Assembly: GCA_001708385.1 (NCBI GenBank)
Contig: CP012388.1
Location: 2,480,001-2,544,000, forward strand
Source: Flavobacterium psychrophilum
Lineage (GTDB): Bacteria; Bacteroidota; Bacteroidia; Flavobacteriales; Flavobacteriaceae
Length of the DNA: 64,000 bases
Direction of reading: 5' to 3'
In this document: in pieces, positions 1 to 7,301 of the stretch
Layout of the letters: the number at the start of each line of letters is the position of its first letter
How positions within the stretch are numbered: position 1 is the stretch's first letter
Made by a program: the position numbers and the translations under genes
The notes under the pieces: model-generated
Told to the model about the DNA's origin: nothing
What the model saw: only the letters and a program-made list of their open reading frames with translations
The model's database searches: none

Positions 1-993
1 GTTGACAAATCCTTTGCATTTAAGAAAGTCGACAACGCCACCACCAACACCGTCTTCATCGGCAATAATGTTAGACAGCGCAATGCCGTGTTTCGACTGT
101 AATATTCGTGCCCTGCCCACCACCTCGTCGAGTCCGCTTTTGGCAATTGATTCCCGTTTTATGCACACCCACCCGTGCCAGATGCGGAACACCGTTTTGT
201 CCCTGCCCTTTCGGGCGACATCTATGGTCATGAATTTAGCACCGGAGGGCGAAAGGTGAGTTGGTGTGAAATAGTCGGCAATGCTGTCGTGGTCAATTAG
301 GGTAGCCGGGTCATCGTCATACTCCCAATTGCCAAAATAAAGGCGTTCGCGACTGTTCTTGTCGAGTCGCAAAAGCGATTGCAGATAACTCGGGTGCAGG
401 TACGGATTATCTGTCGGTAAGGACTGAATGAATTTGCGGTAGGGGGCAAGCCTGCTTTCGCGTGTGGTTTTGTAGAACTCTTTGTACGTCCAATTTTTGG
501 CGGGGTTGCAACTGCCCAGCATTTTTGGGATGAGGTTAAATTCGGTAAGTTTGTACCTGATTCGGGATTTAACGATCTGCCATGCCGAATAGGCTACCTG
601 ATTGCATTCGTCTATAAAAGCACCTGTAATTTCCAGCGATCCCAAACTGTCGAAATTAGGATCTGAAGGATATAAAAACAGGTCTTTCAGAATGATCTCA
701 CTGCCATTTTTCCAGTAAACAATATGATCGGTCGACTTATACGTAAACTGACCGCCCAGCTTCAGCATCGTAGCCAGCTCAAAGAAGGTATTGAGCGTAG
801 TTTCCTTTAGGGTTTTTAGCTTGCTTCTGCCCATAAGCCAGCGTGTGCCGGGGTATTTCTGGCACATTTCCATAAGCCAAAGGCAGCCCAGGGCACTCTT
901 GCCGCCACCGGCAGCACCGCCGTAAAGTACCTCTTCGGTTACATTGTCTTTCAGAAAATAAATGGCATGTTCCTGCTTAATCAGCAGTTTCAT
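1..993 (-). CDS. Phage terminase large subunit (partial, cut by window start)
   Basis: The reading frame is open from an ATG at 993 to the first base of the window, giving 331 residues with the C-terminus missing. The protein is the ATPase/nuclease motor that packages phage DNA into the prohead. Seen: a Walker A loop GGAAGGGKS at about residues 25-33, a Walker B-type stretch GAFIDECNQ near residue 130, a nuclease motif FMTIDVARKGRDKT, and a late acidic motif ADEDGVGGGVVD close to the cut end, as in the RNase H-like nuclease domain of terminases. The start overlaps the end of the small-subunit gene by 17 bases, so the two are translationally coupled. Family assignment is secure. Whether the phage is intact cannot be judged because the structural genes lie outside. 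Confidence 0.93.
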   Translation of the reverse strand, partial: MKLLIKQEHAIYFLKDNVTEEVLYGGAAGGGKSALGCLWLMEMCQKYPGTRWLMGRSKLKTLKETTLNTFFELATMLKLGGQFTYKSTDHIVYWKNGSEIILKDLFLYPSDPNFDSLGSLEITGAFIDECNQVAYSAWQIVKSRIRYKLTEFNLIPKMLGSCNPAKNWTYKEFYKTTRESRLAPYRKFIQSLPTDNPYLHPSYLQSLLRLDKNSRERLYFGNWEYDDDPATLIDHDSIADYFTPTHLSPSGAKFMTIDVARKGRDKTVFRIWHGWVCIKRESIAKSGLDEVVGRARILQSKHGIALSNIIADEDGVGGGVVDFLKCKGFVN

Positions 994-1510
994 AAGGATC
1001 AAGGCCGGAGCCCAGGTTCAAGGTCACGGCTTTATCGTGGGCATCGTCATCGTCAGAGTACTTGTCGCTCCACAATTTAGGGTTGCGGTTCTTAAGCCAG
1101 AACTGCTGACTCCTAAAGTCGGCCGGAATGTGTTTTTCTACTTCCACGATCTCTACGCGTTCCTTCTCTACGCGTTTGCCGTTATCGTCATAATAAATCT
1201 CTTTGCATTTTATAGCCTGCTTGGTGGTAATAACCCTGTCCAGCGTTGCCTGGTACAAACTGGCTGCGACTTCCATATCGGCGGCTTTTTTGCCGCGGTT
1301 AATAGCATCGGAGAAGTCGGCATAAGTGCTCTTCCAGTTGAGGATGGTCTTACGGCATACGCCGAAAAATGATGCAAGGTCACGGTCCTGAACGCCAAGC
1401 AAACACAGTTTATACGCCTGCGCCGGATATTCGTCGCGGTACTCGGTTTTGGGTCCGGTTTTGCGGGCTTTTCTAACAGGGGAAGCTTTTTGGATTATTG
1501 CTTCGTTCAT
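977..1510 (-). CDS. Phage terminase small subunit
   Basis: A 177-residue protein directly upstream of, and overlapping, the large-subunit gene. Terminase small subunits recognise the packaging site on concatemeric phage DNA and hand it to the large subunit. Seen: a basic N-terminus (RKARKTGPKTEYRD), a helix-turn-helix region at about residues 38-62 (LASFFGVCRKTILNWKSTY), and the C-terminal stretch PADFRSQQFWLKNRNPKLW, typical of small subunits in this position. The C-terminus is acidic (SDDDDAHDK). The helix-turn-helix and position next to a Walker-motif terminase make the call strong. Confidence 0.88.
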   Translation of the reverse strand: MNEAIIQKASPVRKARKTGPKTEYRDEYPAQAYKLCLLGVQDRDLASFFGVCRKTILNWKSTYADFSDAINRGKKAADMEVAASLYQATLDRVITTKQAIKCKEIYYDDNGKRVEKERVEIVEVEKHIPADFRSQQFWLKNRNPKLWSDKYSDDDDAHDKAVTLNLGSGLDPYETAD

Positions 1511-1652
1511 TAGGTGGGGTTGAGGAAATATTGGGGGTTAATTATTTATTTTACGATTGATTTGGAATAGTATTTCAAAAATCCATATAATTTTTCTGAA
1601 GGTGGTCAAGTTTTAACCATAAACTTCTAAGATATTCTTCTCTATTTTAGTA

Positions 1653-1686
1653 TTGCCTTTTATATTATATGATTGTTCTATATTTG
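1653..1686 (+). promoter_or_regulatory. Promoter of the DUF3800/nuclease cassette
   Basis: TTG at 1653-1655 and a perfect TAnnTTTG box (TATATTTG, 1679-1686), 23 bases apart, lie 27 bases before the ATG at 1714. This fits the Flavobacterium promoter pattern TTG-N17-23-TAnnTTTG. It means the cassette is transcribed on its own, opposite to the phage late genes. Confidence 0.65.
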
Positions 1687-1713
1687 ATATTCTTAATATA
1701 AACTAAACTATAA

Positions 1714-2382
1714 ATGAATAAGACATTTAATATATATTGTGACGAAAGTTGTCATATTGAGAACGATCATAAAGCTTATATGTTCCTAGGGTCAATAAGT
1801 GTTGCATATAATCAAGTTAGATTTCATACAGAACAAATTAATCAACTAAAGAAAAAACATAATTTTTATGCAGAAATAAAGTGGTCGAAAGTTTCAAAAT
1901 CGAAATTAAGATTTTATTTAGAACTCGTAGATTACTTTTTTAATACAGATCTACAATTTAGATCTGTAGGTGTTAAAAAGGAAAAGATTAACAATGATGC
2001 ATTTAATCAAACATATGATGACTTTTATTATAAAATGTATTATTATCTTTTAAATCATAATTTAAACAGTCTTTATAATTATAACGTATACCTAGATATC
2101 AAAGATACTCTAAGTGCGTATAAGGTTAATAGGTTGAAAAATATACTGAACACTAAATTTGGTGTTTTTAGAAATGTACAAAACATACGTTCTCACGAAA
2201 GTATTTTGATTCAAATAGCTGATTTTATGATGGGTGCAATTTCTTATTTGCACAATGACGAAAACAAGCAGAACTCTGCTAAGATGCAAATAATTGACAA
2301 AATCCGAAGTCACTGCAATGATCAATTAATGCAGACTAATTATTCAAATAAAATGAATCTTTTTTTTATAGAACTGAGATAA
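1714..2382 (+). CDS. DUF3800 family protein (predicted RNase H-like fold)
   Basis: A 222-residue soluble protein. It starts with MNKTFNIYCDESCH, carrying the DE motif near residue 10 that defines DUF3800, then YLDIKD near residue 127, and a late QxxD motif in QIADFMMGA near residue 170. The motif pair DE...QxxD matches the Pfam definition. These acidic positions suggest an RNase H-like metal-dependent fold, but the activity is unproven. The base composition is far richer in A+T than the flanking phage genes and the strand is opposite to them, so this looks like a later insertion (a moron). It is followed one base later by the gene at 2384 and shares its promoter. DUF3800 genes are often met in phages and defence-rich regions; no function is claimed here. 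Confidence 0.75.
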   Translation: MNKTFNIYCDESCHIENDHKAYMFLGSISVAYNQVRFHTEQINQLKKKHNFYAEIKWSKVSKSKLRFYLELVDYFFNTDLQFRSVGVKKEKINNDAFNQTYDDFYYKMYYYLLNHNLNSLYNYNVYLDIKDTLSAYKVNRLKNILNTKFGVFRNVQNIRSHESILIQIADFMMGAISYLHNDENKQNSAKMQIIDKIRSHCNDQLMQTNYSNKMNLFFIELR

Positions 2383-2383
2383 T

Positions 2384-2890
2384 ATGCCGTTGAATCTGCT
2401 AAAAAGATATAATGACTTGCTAGATATCACTGGCTTGCCACAAGGACAAAGAGTTGTTACTTTAAAAAGTGTTTTTGATAGAGATATTACTCATAATCAA
2501 AGATTCACCTTTTTAAATAAACAAATAACTCCTACACCACAAGATGGAAGAATCGAAATGGAAACATTGTTTAGACATTTAACAACAGTTGTTGTAGAAC
2601 CTAAAACTAAACAAAGAGATTTCGATATTCATAGATCCCAAAGATTACATTGGGTTAAATTTCATATTGAATTAAAAAAAGCAGATAACATTCTTCATTT
2701 CACGGTAAAGGAACCTGAAGGGTATAGAACCTATATTTATGATATTGATGAAAAATATGTTATAGTGTTGGAGCCTAAATATAATAATACAATATATTTT
2801 TTATTGACAGCTTATCATCTTAGAGGGCGAGACGCAGAAAGAGATAAAATGCTTAAAAAATATAAACGAAGAATTGACGCAATATTATAA
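2384..2890 (+). CDS. Candidate BECR-fold (barnase/EndoU/colicin/RelE-like) nuclease
   Basis: A 168-residue protein that starts one base after the stop of the DUF3800 gene, so the two form an operon. I do not recognise a named family. The C-terminal half has the order of features seen in BECR-type toxins and phage BECR domains: a basic strand RSQRLHWVKFHIE, then EGYRTYIYDIDEKYV, then a conserved-looking YFLLTAYHLRGRDAERDK and a very basic tail KKYKRR. The first 80 residues are less distinctive. If the fold is right it would be an RNase-like effector, with the upstream protein as possible partner. A+T-rich composition matches its partner. The fold call is inference from motif order only. Confidence 0.5.
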   Translation: MPLNLLKRYNDLLDITGLPQGQRVVTLKSVFDRDITHNQRFTFLNKQITPTPQDGRIEMETLFRHLTTVVVEPKTKQRDFDIHRSQRLHWVKFHIELKKADNILHFTVKEPEGYRTYIYDIDEKYVIVLEPKYNNTIYFLLTAYHLRGRDAERDKMLKKYKRRIDAIL

Positions 2891-2895
2891 AAAGC

Positions 2896-2927
2896 AAAAA
2901 ACGCAGAGCATCTAGGCTTGCGTTTTT
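2896..2927 (+). terminator. Terminator of the DUF3800/nuclease cassette
   Basis: Six bases after the stop codon, AAAAACGCA (2897-2905) can pair with TGCGTTTTT (2919-2927), closing a 13-base loop and ending in a T tract. It closes the two-gene unit. Confidence 0.7.
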
Positions 2928-3224
2928 CGATTTCCTTTTCTCAACTGAGAAATGAACTCATGTGCAAAAGTACACTTTTTATTTAGAGTACAAATTTTTA
3001 TTATAAGTTTTTAACAATTTAAATTAAGCGCTTTATTTTTAACGGTTTACGATATATGATGAATTGCAAAAATTGTGCCGAATTCCTGTTTCAGTTTATG
3101 TATTTTTAATTTTTCAAATCATTATTAGTTGTAATTTGTTTGCTAAAAGATTAATATTTTGTTTAAACTTTCAGGAGATAGCTTGCTGTGATAGTTGGAT
3201 ACCATCCGCCGATTAGTCCGTACT

Positions 3225-3412
3225 TCGCGTTCCGTAATAGATCCTTCCTTTGTCAGGATAACAGAGCTGCCTGTTGAGATTGCCGCGTCGTTCCTCCTCG
3301 CAATGACAGCCTGTTGAATAGAAATTGCCACGCTCCGTTGTACTTCCTCGCAATGACAGCACGAATGTAAATCCGCGGTCATCTGCCCAGATCCGTGTCA
3401 TCCGCGTTCCAA
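3225..3412. repeat. Composite of three dispersed repeat families
   Basis: This stretch strings together a degenerate half of repeat family A (ATAGATCCTTCC...CAGGATAACA), two copies of a family C element of the type GAGATTGCCGCGTCGTTCC...CTCGCAATGACAG, and one 42-base arm of family B (3369-3410, ending CATCCGCGTTCC). The same order A-C-B recurs at 3808-4005. No gene is present in 2928-3500 apart from these repeats; the rest is A+T-rich and shows nothing recognisable. Confidence 0.75.
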
Positions 3413-3514
3413 TACAGTCTTTGTTCAGCATTTCCAGAACGACTACAACACCTATACTTTTTAACTTTTTTCATTTCGTCATAATTTTTTATTTTAGCTT
3501 TAAAGCTATTTACT

Positions 3515-3720
3515 ATGAAGATAATATATGGTTTTATATACTGTTAGACGACGGTTTTGCTGTGCCGGGCGGATATATCCGCTGGGTTTGGCTGGGTCGT
3601 AAAGAACCCTTTATTGAATACATTAAACGCAATAGCGCGGTAAATTACGCTATAGGATTTATACTGCTGTTTTTGCTTTTCGCAGTTTGCTATATTGTAA
3701 AGACAAGATTTATATCGTAA
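3515..3720 (+). pseudogene. Small membrane protein, apparently frame-broken
   Basis: An ATG at 3515 opens MKIIYGFIYC and stops at 3547. In the overlapping frame the sequence continues as LLDDGFAVPGGYIRWVWLG to the stop at 3720 and ends with one strong membrane helix (YAIGFILLFLLFAVCYIV). Joined by a one-base shift near 3541, the two parts would make a single plausible small membrane protein of about 68 residues. The second frame has no normal start codon of its own after the repeat-derived sequence upstream. Most likely a remnant with a single-base indel; a programmed shift is possible but unsupported. Confidence 0.35.
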
Positions 3721-3807
3721 ACCCAAAAGGGGTTTAATTTTCCCATGCGGGAATAACTTTGTTGTTTCAGTATGTCAAAGAACTATCAATGCTTTTAAGT
3801 GTGCTGT

Positions 3808-4005
3808 GTCATTCCGAATGCAGCGCAGCGGAATCGAGACTTGAGGCTTTAGCCGACTGGCGAAGCAAATCTCTATTGAGTAGAGAGATCCTTCCTTCGT
3901 CAGGATGACAGAGCTGCCTGTGAGATTGCTGCGTCGTTCCTCCTCGCAATGACAGCGCGTAGATAATCAGCGGTTATCCGCCGAGATCCGCGTCATCCGC
4001 GTTCC
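3808..4005. repeat. Second A-C-B composite repeat
   Basis: Starts with the family A signature (GTCATTCCGAATGCAGCGCA, then GATCCTTCCTTCGTCAGGAT), continues with the family C element GAGATTGCTGCGTCGTTCC...CTCGCAATGACAG, and ends with a family B arm (3965-4005, ending GTCATCCGCGTTCC). It has the same layout as 3225-3412, so the block may move or duplicate as a whole. The surrounding 3721-4082 contains no gene. Confidence 0.75.
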
Positions 4006-4082
4006 TATTTGTCAGACATAGCAGTGCTACGTCTCTACAAGAAGCTTCCAACAACAAATAATTAAATCCACGAATAACCAAA

Positions 4083-4631
4083 TCAACTTTTCTTACTCTT
4101 CGCTGTCCATATCCTTTGGAAGTTGCGGGAGTAATTGAACTCATCGCGACTGGCGAAGTCGGCATGGTATCGTAGTGCCTGTTTTTCGGCGAGGCGGCAA
4201 CGTTCTTCAAAATAATCCCTAAAGAACGTGAGCACTTTGGATATCGACAGGCTCTCGTAAAACTCCCCGTAATGCCCTGCAATTATCTTTCGGAATAAAA
4301 AGGCAAGGTCGCTTATCTTAAGGCTGTAGAATTCGTCGGTTACCTCTATCGCACACAGTTCTATCTGGTCTTCGCTCATGGGTTTGTTCAGGTTCAATAT
4401 GTCGTTTAGGTACACCAGCCAGCCCATTACGAGTCCGATCGTAAAATCACGGCTCTTTTCTCGCTGTATGGTGCCCAGTGTGGGGGCAGGGGCATTCATG
4501 GCAACGTCTATCGAGGTGAGCTTACCTGCGTGCAGCATGCAATTAACCGGACTGTATACGGCCAGCAATTTTTCCTTTGAAAGCATCGCTATAGGTAGCT
4601 TTGCCTTTTCCGGAAGGATGTTTTGTTCCAT
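4083..4631 (-). CDS. DUF6633-like phage protein
   Basis: A 182-residue protein of unknown function. The N-terminus (ILPEKAKLPIAMLSKEK...) and the mostly helical middle (FTIGLVMGWLVYLNDIL, then SEDQIELCAIEV) resemble the DUF6633 proteins that accompany replication genes in Bacteroidota prophages; this is recognition from memory and not certain. The ATG at 4631 gives an 89-base overlap with the upstream gene. A later ATG at 4586 would reduce this to 44 bases, but the residues before it look like part of the family's N-terminus, so the longer start is kept. It lies downstream of the DnaD-like gene and probably shares its transcript. Confidence 0.55.
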   Translation of the reverse strand: MEQNILPEKAKLPIAMLSKEKLLAVYSPVNCMLHAGKLTSIDVAMNAPAPTLGTIQREKSRDFTIGLVMGWLVYLNDILNLNKPMSEDQIELCAIEVTDEFYSLKISDLAFLFRKIIAGHYGEFYESLSISKVLTFFRDYFEERCRLAEKQALRYHADFASRDEFNYSRNFQRIWTAKSKKS

Positions 4632-5403
4632 GCGGCTTCACTTCAAAAAATCCTTTCCAGCCGTTCGCCATGCTTTGGTGCATTATGGCTATGGCAGCGG
4701 CTTCATCATACTTTGAAAGATTACCAAGTTCTGATAGGGCGGCTTGTTCGCTGGCCATGGCTTTGTACTTAAAACCGTCTTCTTTGGCTCTGTACTCTTT
4801 CCATACGACCCATTGCTGTGCAAAGGTGTCGCTGTCAAACGGGTAAACAATTTGTGGTTTTTCCCCCGTACCCCCTTTTCCATTATCAATAACAATTGAA
4901 TTTACAATTTCATCTACATCTCCATTTACATTTACTATATGTTCAAGCATAGCTTGAAGCAGGGTTTTTGGGTCTTGATGTTTAGTAATCCAATTAATAT
5001 ATAAATCCTCGTTGTTTAGGCATAATTTACCAATCTGAGTCTTTAACTTTTTCTGTTCACCTTTAGTCAAAAGTTTATAAGCTCTTTTATAAAACTGCCC
5101 TACTTTTCCATTTATAGACTGTCCTTCTTTAAAAGAATTTCTTTCTTCAGTAAGTATTTGCATTTTTCCGTTTTGCCAACCTGTATCGGTAAGTATAAAC
5201 TTAGCTTCAAGGGTAGCTAGTAAGGTAGCTTCATCTATGCCTGAGCAGTACATTTTAAGCCTTTTTATATCGTTTGGAATATATCCATTATGCTGATGCT
5301 GATAAATCAATAAGTCGATAATACATGCTCTTTCTTCAGGAAGCATTGTCCGTGTGCCCTCATAGAAATCTTTACCGTAAAACAAAAAAGCAGGATCTTT
5401 CAT
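4543..5403 (-). CDS. Phage replication-initiation type protein (DUF1376/DnaD-like)
   Basis: A 286-residue protein. The N-terminal ~100 residues (DPAFLFYGKDFYEGTRTMLP...IIDLLIYQHQHNGYIPND) match the winged-helix start typical of DUF1376-type phage replication proteins, with the sequence of segments 'amount of liquid work per site' seen in helicase-loader/initiator proteins. A middle linker is rich in charged and Asn residues. The C-terminal part (about 190-260) carries FDSDTFAQQWVVWKEYRA and SKYDEAAAIAIMHQSMANGWKGFF, a motif found at the C-terminus of many phage replication proteins. The neighbouring upstream gene ends at the same base where this one begins (ATG at 5403), so the genes are coupled. 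A role in loading replication proteins is inferred. Confidence 0.65.
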   Translation of the reverse strand: MKDPAFLFYGKDFYEGTRTMLPEERACIIDLLIYQHQHNGYIPNDIKRLKMYCSGIDEATLLATLEAKFILTDTGWQNGKMQILTEERNSFKEGQSINGKVGQFYKRAYKLLTKGEQKKLKTQIGKLCLNNEDLYINWITKHQDPKTLLQAMLEHIVNVNGDVDEIVNSIVIDNGKGGTGEKPQIVYPFDSDTFAQQWVVWKEYRAKEDGFKYKAMASEQAALSELGNLSKYDEAAAIAIMHQSMANGWKGFFEVKPHGTKHPSGKGKATYSDAFKGKIAGRIQSG

Positions 5404-5648
5404 TACACCCTTACTAAACTGTCAATTATCACATTATTGTATGTTCCTTTTGATCCCGAAATGTGGAATTCAAGCTCGGCCACATCGCCGGGTAAAAAGT
5501 CGCTTAGCACTTCTATTTTTGTGCCAAGGGCAGAGGGATAGAACATTCTGCCGGTTTCCTGTTCAAAGTGCAATTGCTGCACTGCTGTGCCTAATTTTGT
5601 TGTTTTTATGTCGCCTATGGCGGTGATAATGCCTTTTATTTTGTACAT
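5403..5648 (-). CDS. Small OB-fold-like phage protein
   Basis: An 81-residue protein made almost entirely of predicted beta strands (MYKIKGIITAIGDI, then LQQ-type strand VQQLHFEQ, GDVAELEFHISG, NNVIIDSLVRV). This strand pattern fits a single OB fold of the DUF3127 type, as in small single-strand-DNA-associated proteins of Bacteroidota phages. It ends where the DnaD-like gene starts and probably belongs to the same replication transcript. A second OB-like gene lies at 6158-6406. Binding to single-stranded DNA is inferred from fold and context only. Confidence 0.5.
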   Translation of the reverse strand: MYKIKGIITAIGDIKTTKLGTAVQQLHFEQETGRMFYPSALGTKIEVLSDFLPGDVAELEFHISGSKGTYNNVIIDSLVRV

Positions 5649-5773
5649 GATTTCCAGGTGTTTATTTGTTTATTTGGGGATTCGGTTATTCGTCCCCTGT
5701 TGAATTGTTTATGATATGATGTTTAGTAATTTTAAGTGAGTTTCAAATAACCAAAACCACGAATAACCGAATT

Positions 5774-6028
5774 TTACTCTTTCACAACTGCGTTCTGAAA
5801 ACACAGCCTGTTGGCAATGTGGTTAAAGTCGAGCGTGCCAATTTCTTTTTGGGTTAGCTTGCTGTATACAACGGTGGGTACAAGGTTGGCCAGTGCGTGG
5901 AAAAAGTCGGCTGCATTGGCGTTGTCTTCCAGTTCTTTAAGGGCTATCCTGTTTTCGTTGCTATCTTCAAACAGCTGTTGCAGCTGGTCTAATATTTTTA
6001 AAGTATATTCTTCCTGTTTTGATTCCAT
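5774..6028 (-). CDS. Hypothetical phage protein, 84 residues
   Basis: Unrecognised. It is helical and acidic at the N-terminus (SKQEEYTLKILDQLQQLFED, a likely coiled coil), followed by LKELEDNANAADFFHALANL and a short C-terminal part. It lies between the two OB-like genes on the same strand and has a clear ATG at 6028. Its place in the replication block is the only clue to its role. Confidence 0.5.
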   Translation of the reverse strand: MESKQEEYTLKILDQLQQLFEDSNENRIALKELEDNANAADFFHALANLVPTVVYSKLTQKEIGTLDFNHIANRLCFQNAVVKE

Positions 6029-6060
6029 AATCCTGACTTAAAGATTAATAATTGAAATAT

Positions 6061-6100
6061 TGAATCCTCACCCCCAGCCCCTCTCCGAAGGAGAGGGGAG
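6061..6100. repeat. Dispersed repeat family D hairpin
   Basis: CCTCACCCCCAGCCCCTCTCC followed by GAAGGAGAGGGG can fold into a hairpin. Related hairpins (CCTCACCC...GGGTGAGG) occur at 36170-36215 and 47793-47832, and degraded copies near 28747 and 34741. It is a host intergenic repeat lying between phage genes. It is followed by a family F string (GACTGCTGACTGCGACTG), which recurs near 6596, 11095 and 47849. Confidence 0.65.
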
Positions 6101-6157
6101 CAAGCTTCACTCAGTATGTCGATGAGGATGAGACTGCTGACTGCGACTGTAAACTGA

Positions 6158-6406
6158 TTACTGAATTACCTCCTGCGCAACGAGGTTGTTGTACTGTATG
6201 CCGCTGTTTTTAGATATTTTACCTTCAAGGGTTACGTCTACAGCTATTTCGTCGTTTTCTTTGTAGCCGTTAAGCTCGTCCATACGCCTGCCGCGGAATT
6301 CTACAAATGCCCTCTGCCTGTGGTCGGGTACAAGGGTTACTACTTTTTTCTCATGTCCTGCGGTGTTGCGGTACTCAATGTTTTCGATGGTTCCTTTAAT
6401 TGTCAT
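6158..6406 (-). CDS. OB-fold protein of DUF3127 type
   Basis: An 82-residue beta-rich protein (TIKGTIENIEYRNTAGHEKK, VTLVPDHRQRAFVEFRGRRMD, GYKENDEIAVDVTLEGKI, IQYNNLVAQEVIQ). The order of strands, the conserved-looking FVEFRG and the final NNLVA segment match the DUF3127 OB-fold family of Bacteroidota, predicted to bind single-stranded DNA. It is on the same strand as the replication genes and likely under the leftward promoter at 7204-7234. It is more typical of the family than the gene at 5403-5648. Confidence 0.6.
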   Translation of the reverse strand: MTIKGTIENIEYRNTAGHEKKVVTLVPDHRQRAFVEFRGRRMDELNGYKENDEIAVDVTLEGKISKNSGIQYNNLVAQEVIQ

Positions 6407-6519
6407 GGTCTTTTTTGTTTAATAATTGAAAACTGAAGTCTTGATGTTGGTGGTTTGTTTTGGAATTCGGTTGGCCGAAGTCCGGTGTTTGTCGGTATGT
6501 CGTTCCGACGAATGAAGGA

Positions 6520-6588
6520 ATCTCTTAATCCCGGTAAACTTGTTGAGATTCTTCGACTCCGCTGCGCTGCGCTCAGAATGACAGTGCC
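6520..6588 (-). repeat. Family A repeat copy in reverse orientation
   Basis: GAGATTCTTCGACTCCGCTGCGCTGC...CAGAATGACAG is the reverse complement of the family A left arm that makes up the array at 24891-26078. A host repeat lying between phage genes suggests the prophage has been resident for a long time. A family F string follows at 6596. Confidence 0.7.
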
Positions 6589-6589
6589 C

Positions 6590-6814
6590 TTAAGCAGTCA
6601 ACTGCAAACTGTGACTGATCACTGAATACTTCCCCCTTAGCTTTTCGAGTTTTCTCATAACAGCGGCGATATCTTTTTGTTGTTCTGCCTGTTGCTTAAA
6701 AAGGGTATAGTAAGGCAGGGTTTTTAGGTTGTCAATCTGCTTTTCGCATTCGCGGATGCGTTTTAATAGTTTTTTCGGTGATATGTGAATTTGGTTATTT
6801 GGAGTTTCACTCAT
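6590..6814 (-). CDS. Hypothetical phage protein, 74 residues
   Basis: Start chosen at the ATG at 6814 (MSETPNNQIHISPKKLLKR) rather than the longer frame, because the upstream part overlaps the next gene and reads like non-coding sequence. The protein is helical and charged (RIRECEKQIDNLK, QAEQQKDIAAVMRKLEKLRGK), so a coiled coil is likely. Its last residues run into family F repeat sequence, so the C-terminus may have been altered by the repeat. No function assigned. Confidence 0.45.
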   Translation of the reverse strand: MSETPNNQIHISPKKLLKRIRECEKQIDNLKTLPYYTLFKQQAEQQKDIAAVMRKLEKLRGKYSVISHSLQLTA

Positions 6815-6860
6815 GCTTAACAGGTGTTCCGAAACCAGATAACCATATCCACAAATCCAC

Positions 6861-7175
6861 TTATTCGGTAATGGTGAATCTCTTGTCTTTGTTAAAGTGG
6901 AGTATTGCATTTTTTTCATCATTGGTGTGTATAATGGTTGTTGTTCTTATTTTGCTGTATTTTAATTGTTTCTGACTGTTAATCAGTGTCTTTTCTGCGA
7001 TAGATTCCAGATGTAATGCTTTTAACGTTTTTCCGATTTCGACTCTATTATGTTGTATTTGAGTGGTATTTTCCACTTCGGTTAAACTTCTGTGTGAAGC
7101 CAGGTAATGGTTGTATGCTGATAATATTGCACTTAGTTCCACAATTTCTTTAGTTATGATGTCTAAGTTTCGCAT
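6861..7175 (-). CDS. Hypothetical phage early protein, 104 residues
   Basis: The first gene downstream of the leftward operator-controlled promoter, with its ATG 29 bases from the -7 box. The sequence is helical and polar (MRNLDIITKEIVELSAILSA, VEIGKTLKALHLESIAEKTL) with no family I recognise. Position immediately after the repressor-controlled promoter makes it an early gene. A second operator-like sequence (GTGGTATTTTCCAC, 7063-7076) lies inside its coding region. Confidence 0.5.
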   Translation of the reverse strand: MRNLDIITKEIVELSAILSAYNHYLASHRSLTEVENTTQIQHNRVEIGKTLKALHLESIAEKTLINSQKQLKYSKIRTTTIIHTNDEKNAILHFNKDKRFTITE

Positions 7176-7203
7176 TTTATGTTTACCTTTGTTGAATACA
7201 GTG

Positions 7204-7234
7204 CAAAATTATGTGGAATATTCCACATTTCAAA
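7204..7234 (-). promoter_or_regulatory. Leftward early promoter with repressor operator in its spacer
   Basis: On the minus strand TTTG (7231-7234), a 19-base spacer and TAATTTTG (7204-7211) make a perfect Bacteroidota promoter. The spacer is filled by a perfect 18-base palindrome, ATGTGGAATATTCCACAT (7211-7228). A protein bound there would block the promoter. The divergent gene at 7302 encodes a CI-like repressor, the obvious ligand. A two-mismatch relative of the palindrome core lies at 7063-7076. Confidence 0.88.
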
Positions 7235-7301
7235 ATTAATCAATGTTAAATTTTACACTTTTGGTGTGAGTTTTCATTCTGCTATAGCTAAAGTTTTGAT
7301 T

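Noticed and set aside
962..1372. Forward frame of 136 codons
   Set aside because: It is the antisense of the terminase small-subunit gene, whose helix-turn-helix and terminase motifs are clear on the other strand.
7179..7301. N-terminal extension of the repressor
   Set aside because: The extra 41 residues cover the operator and promoter region and do not resemble the family; the ATG at 7302 starts right at the helix-turn-helix domain.
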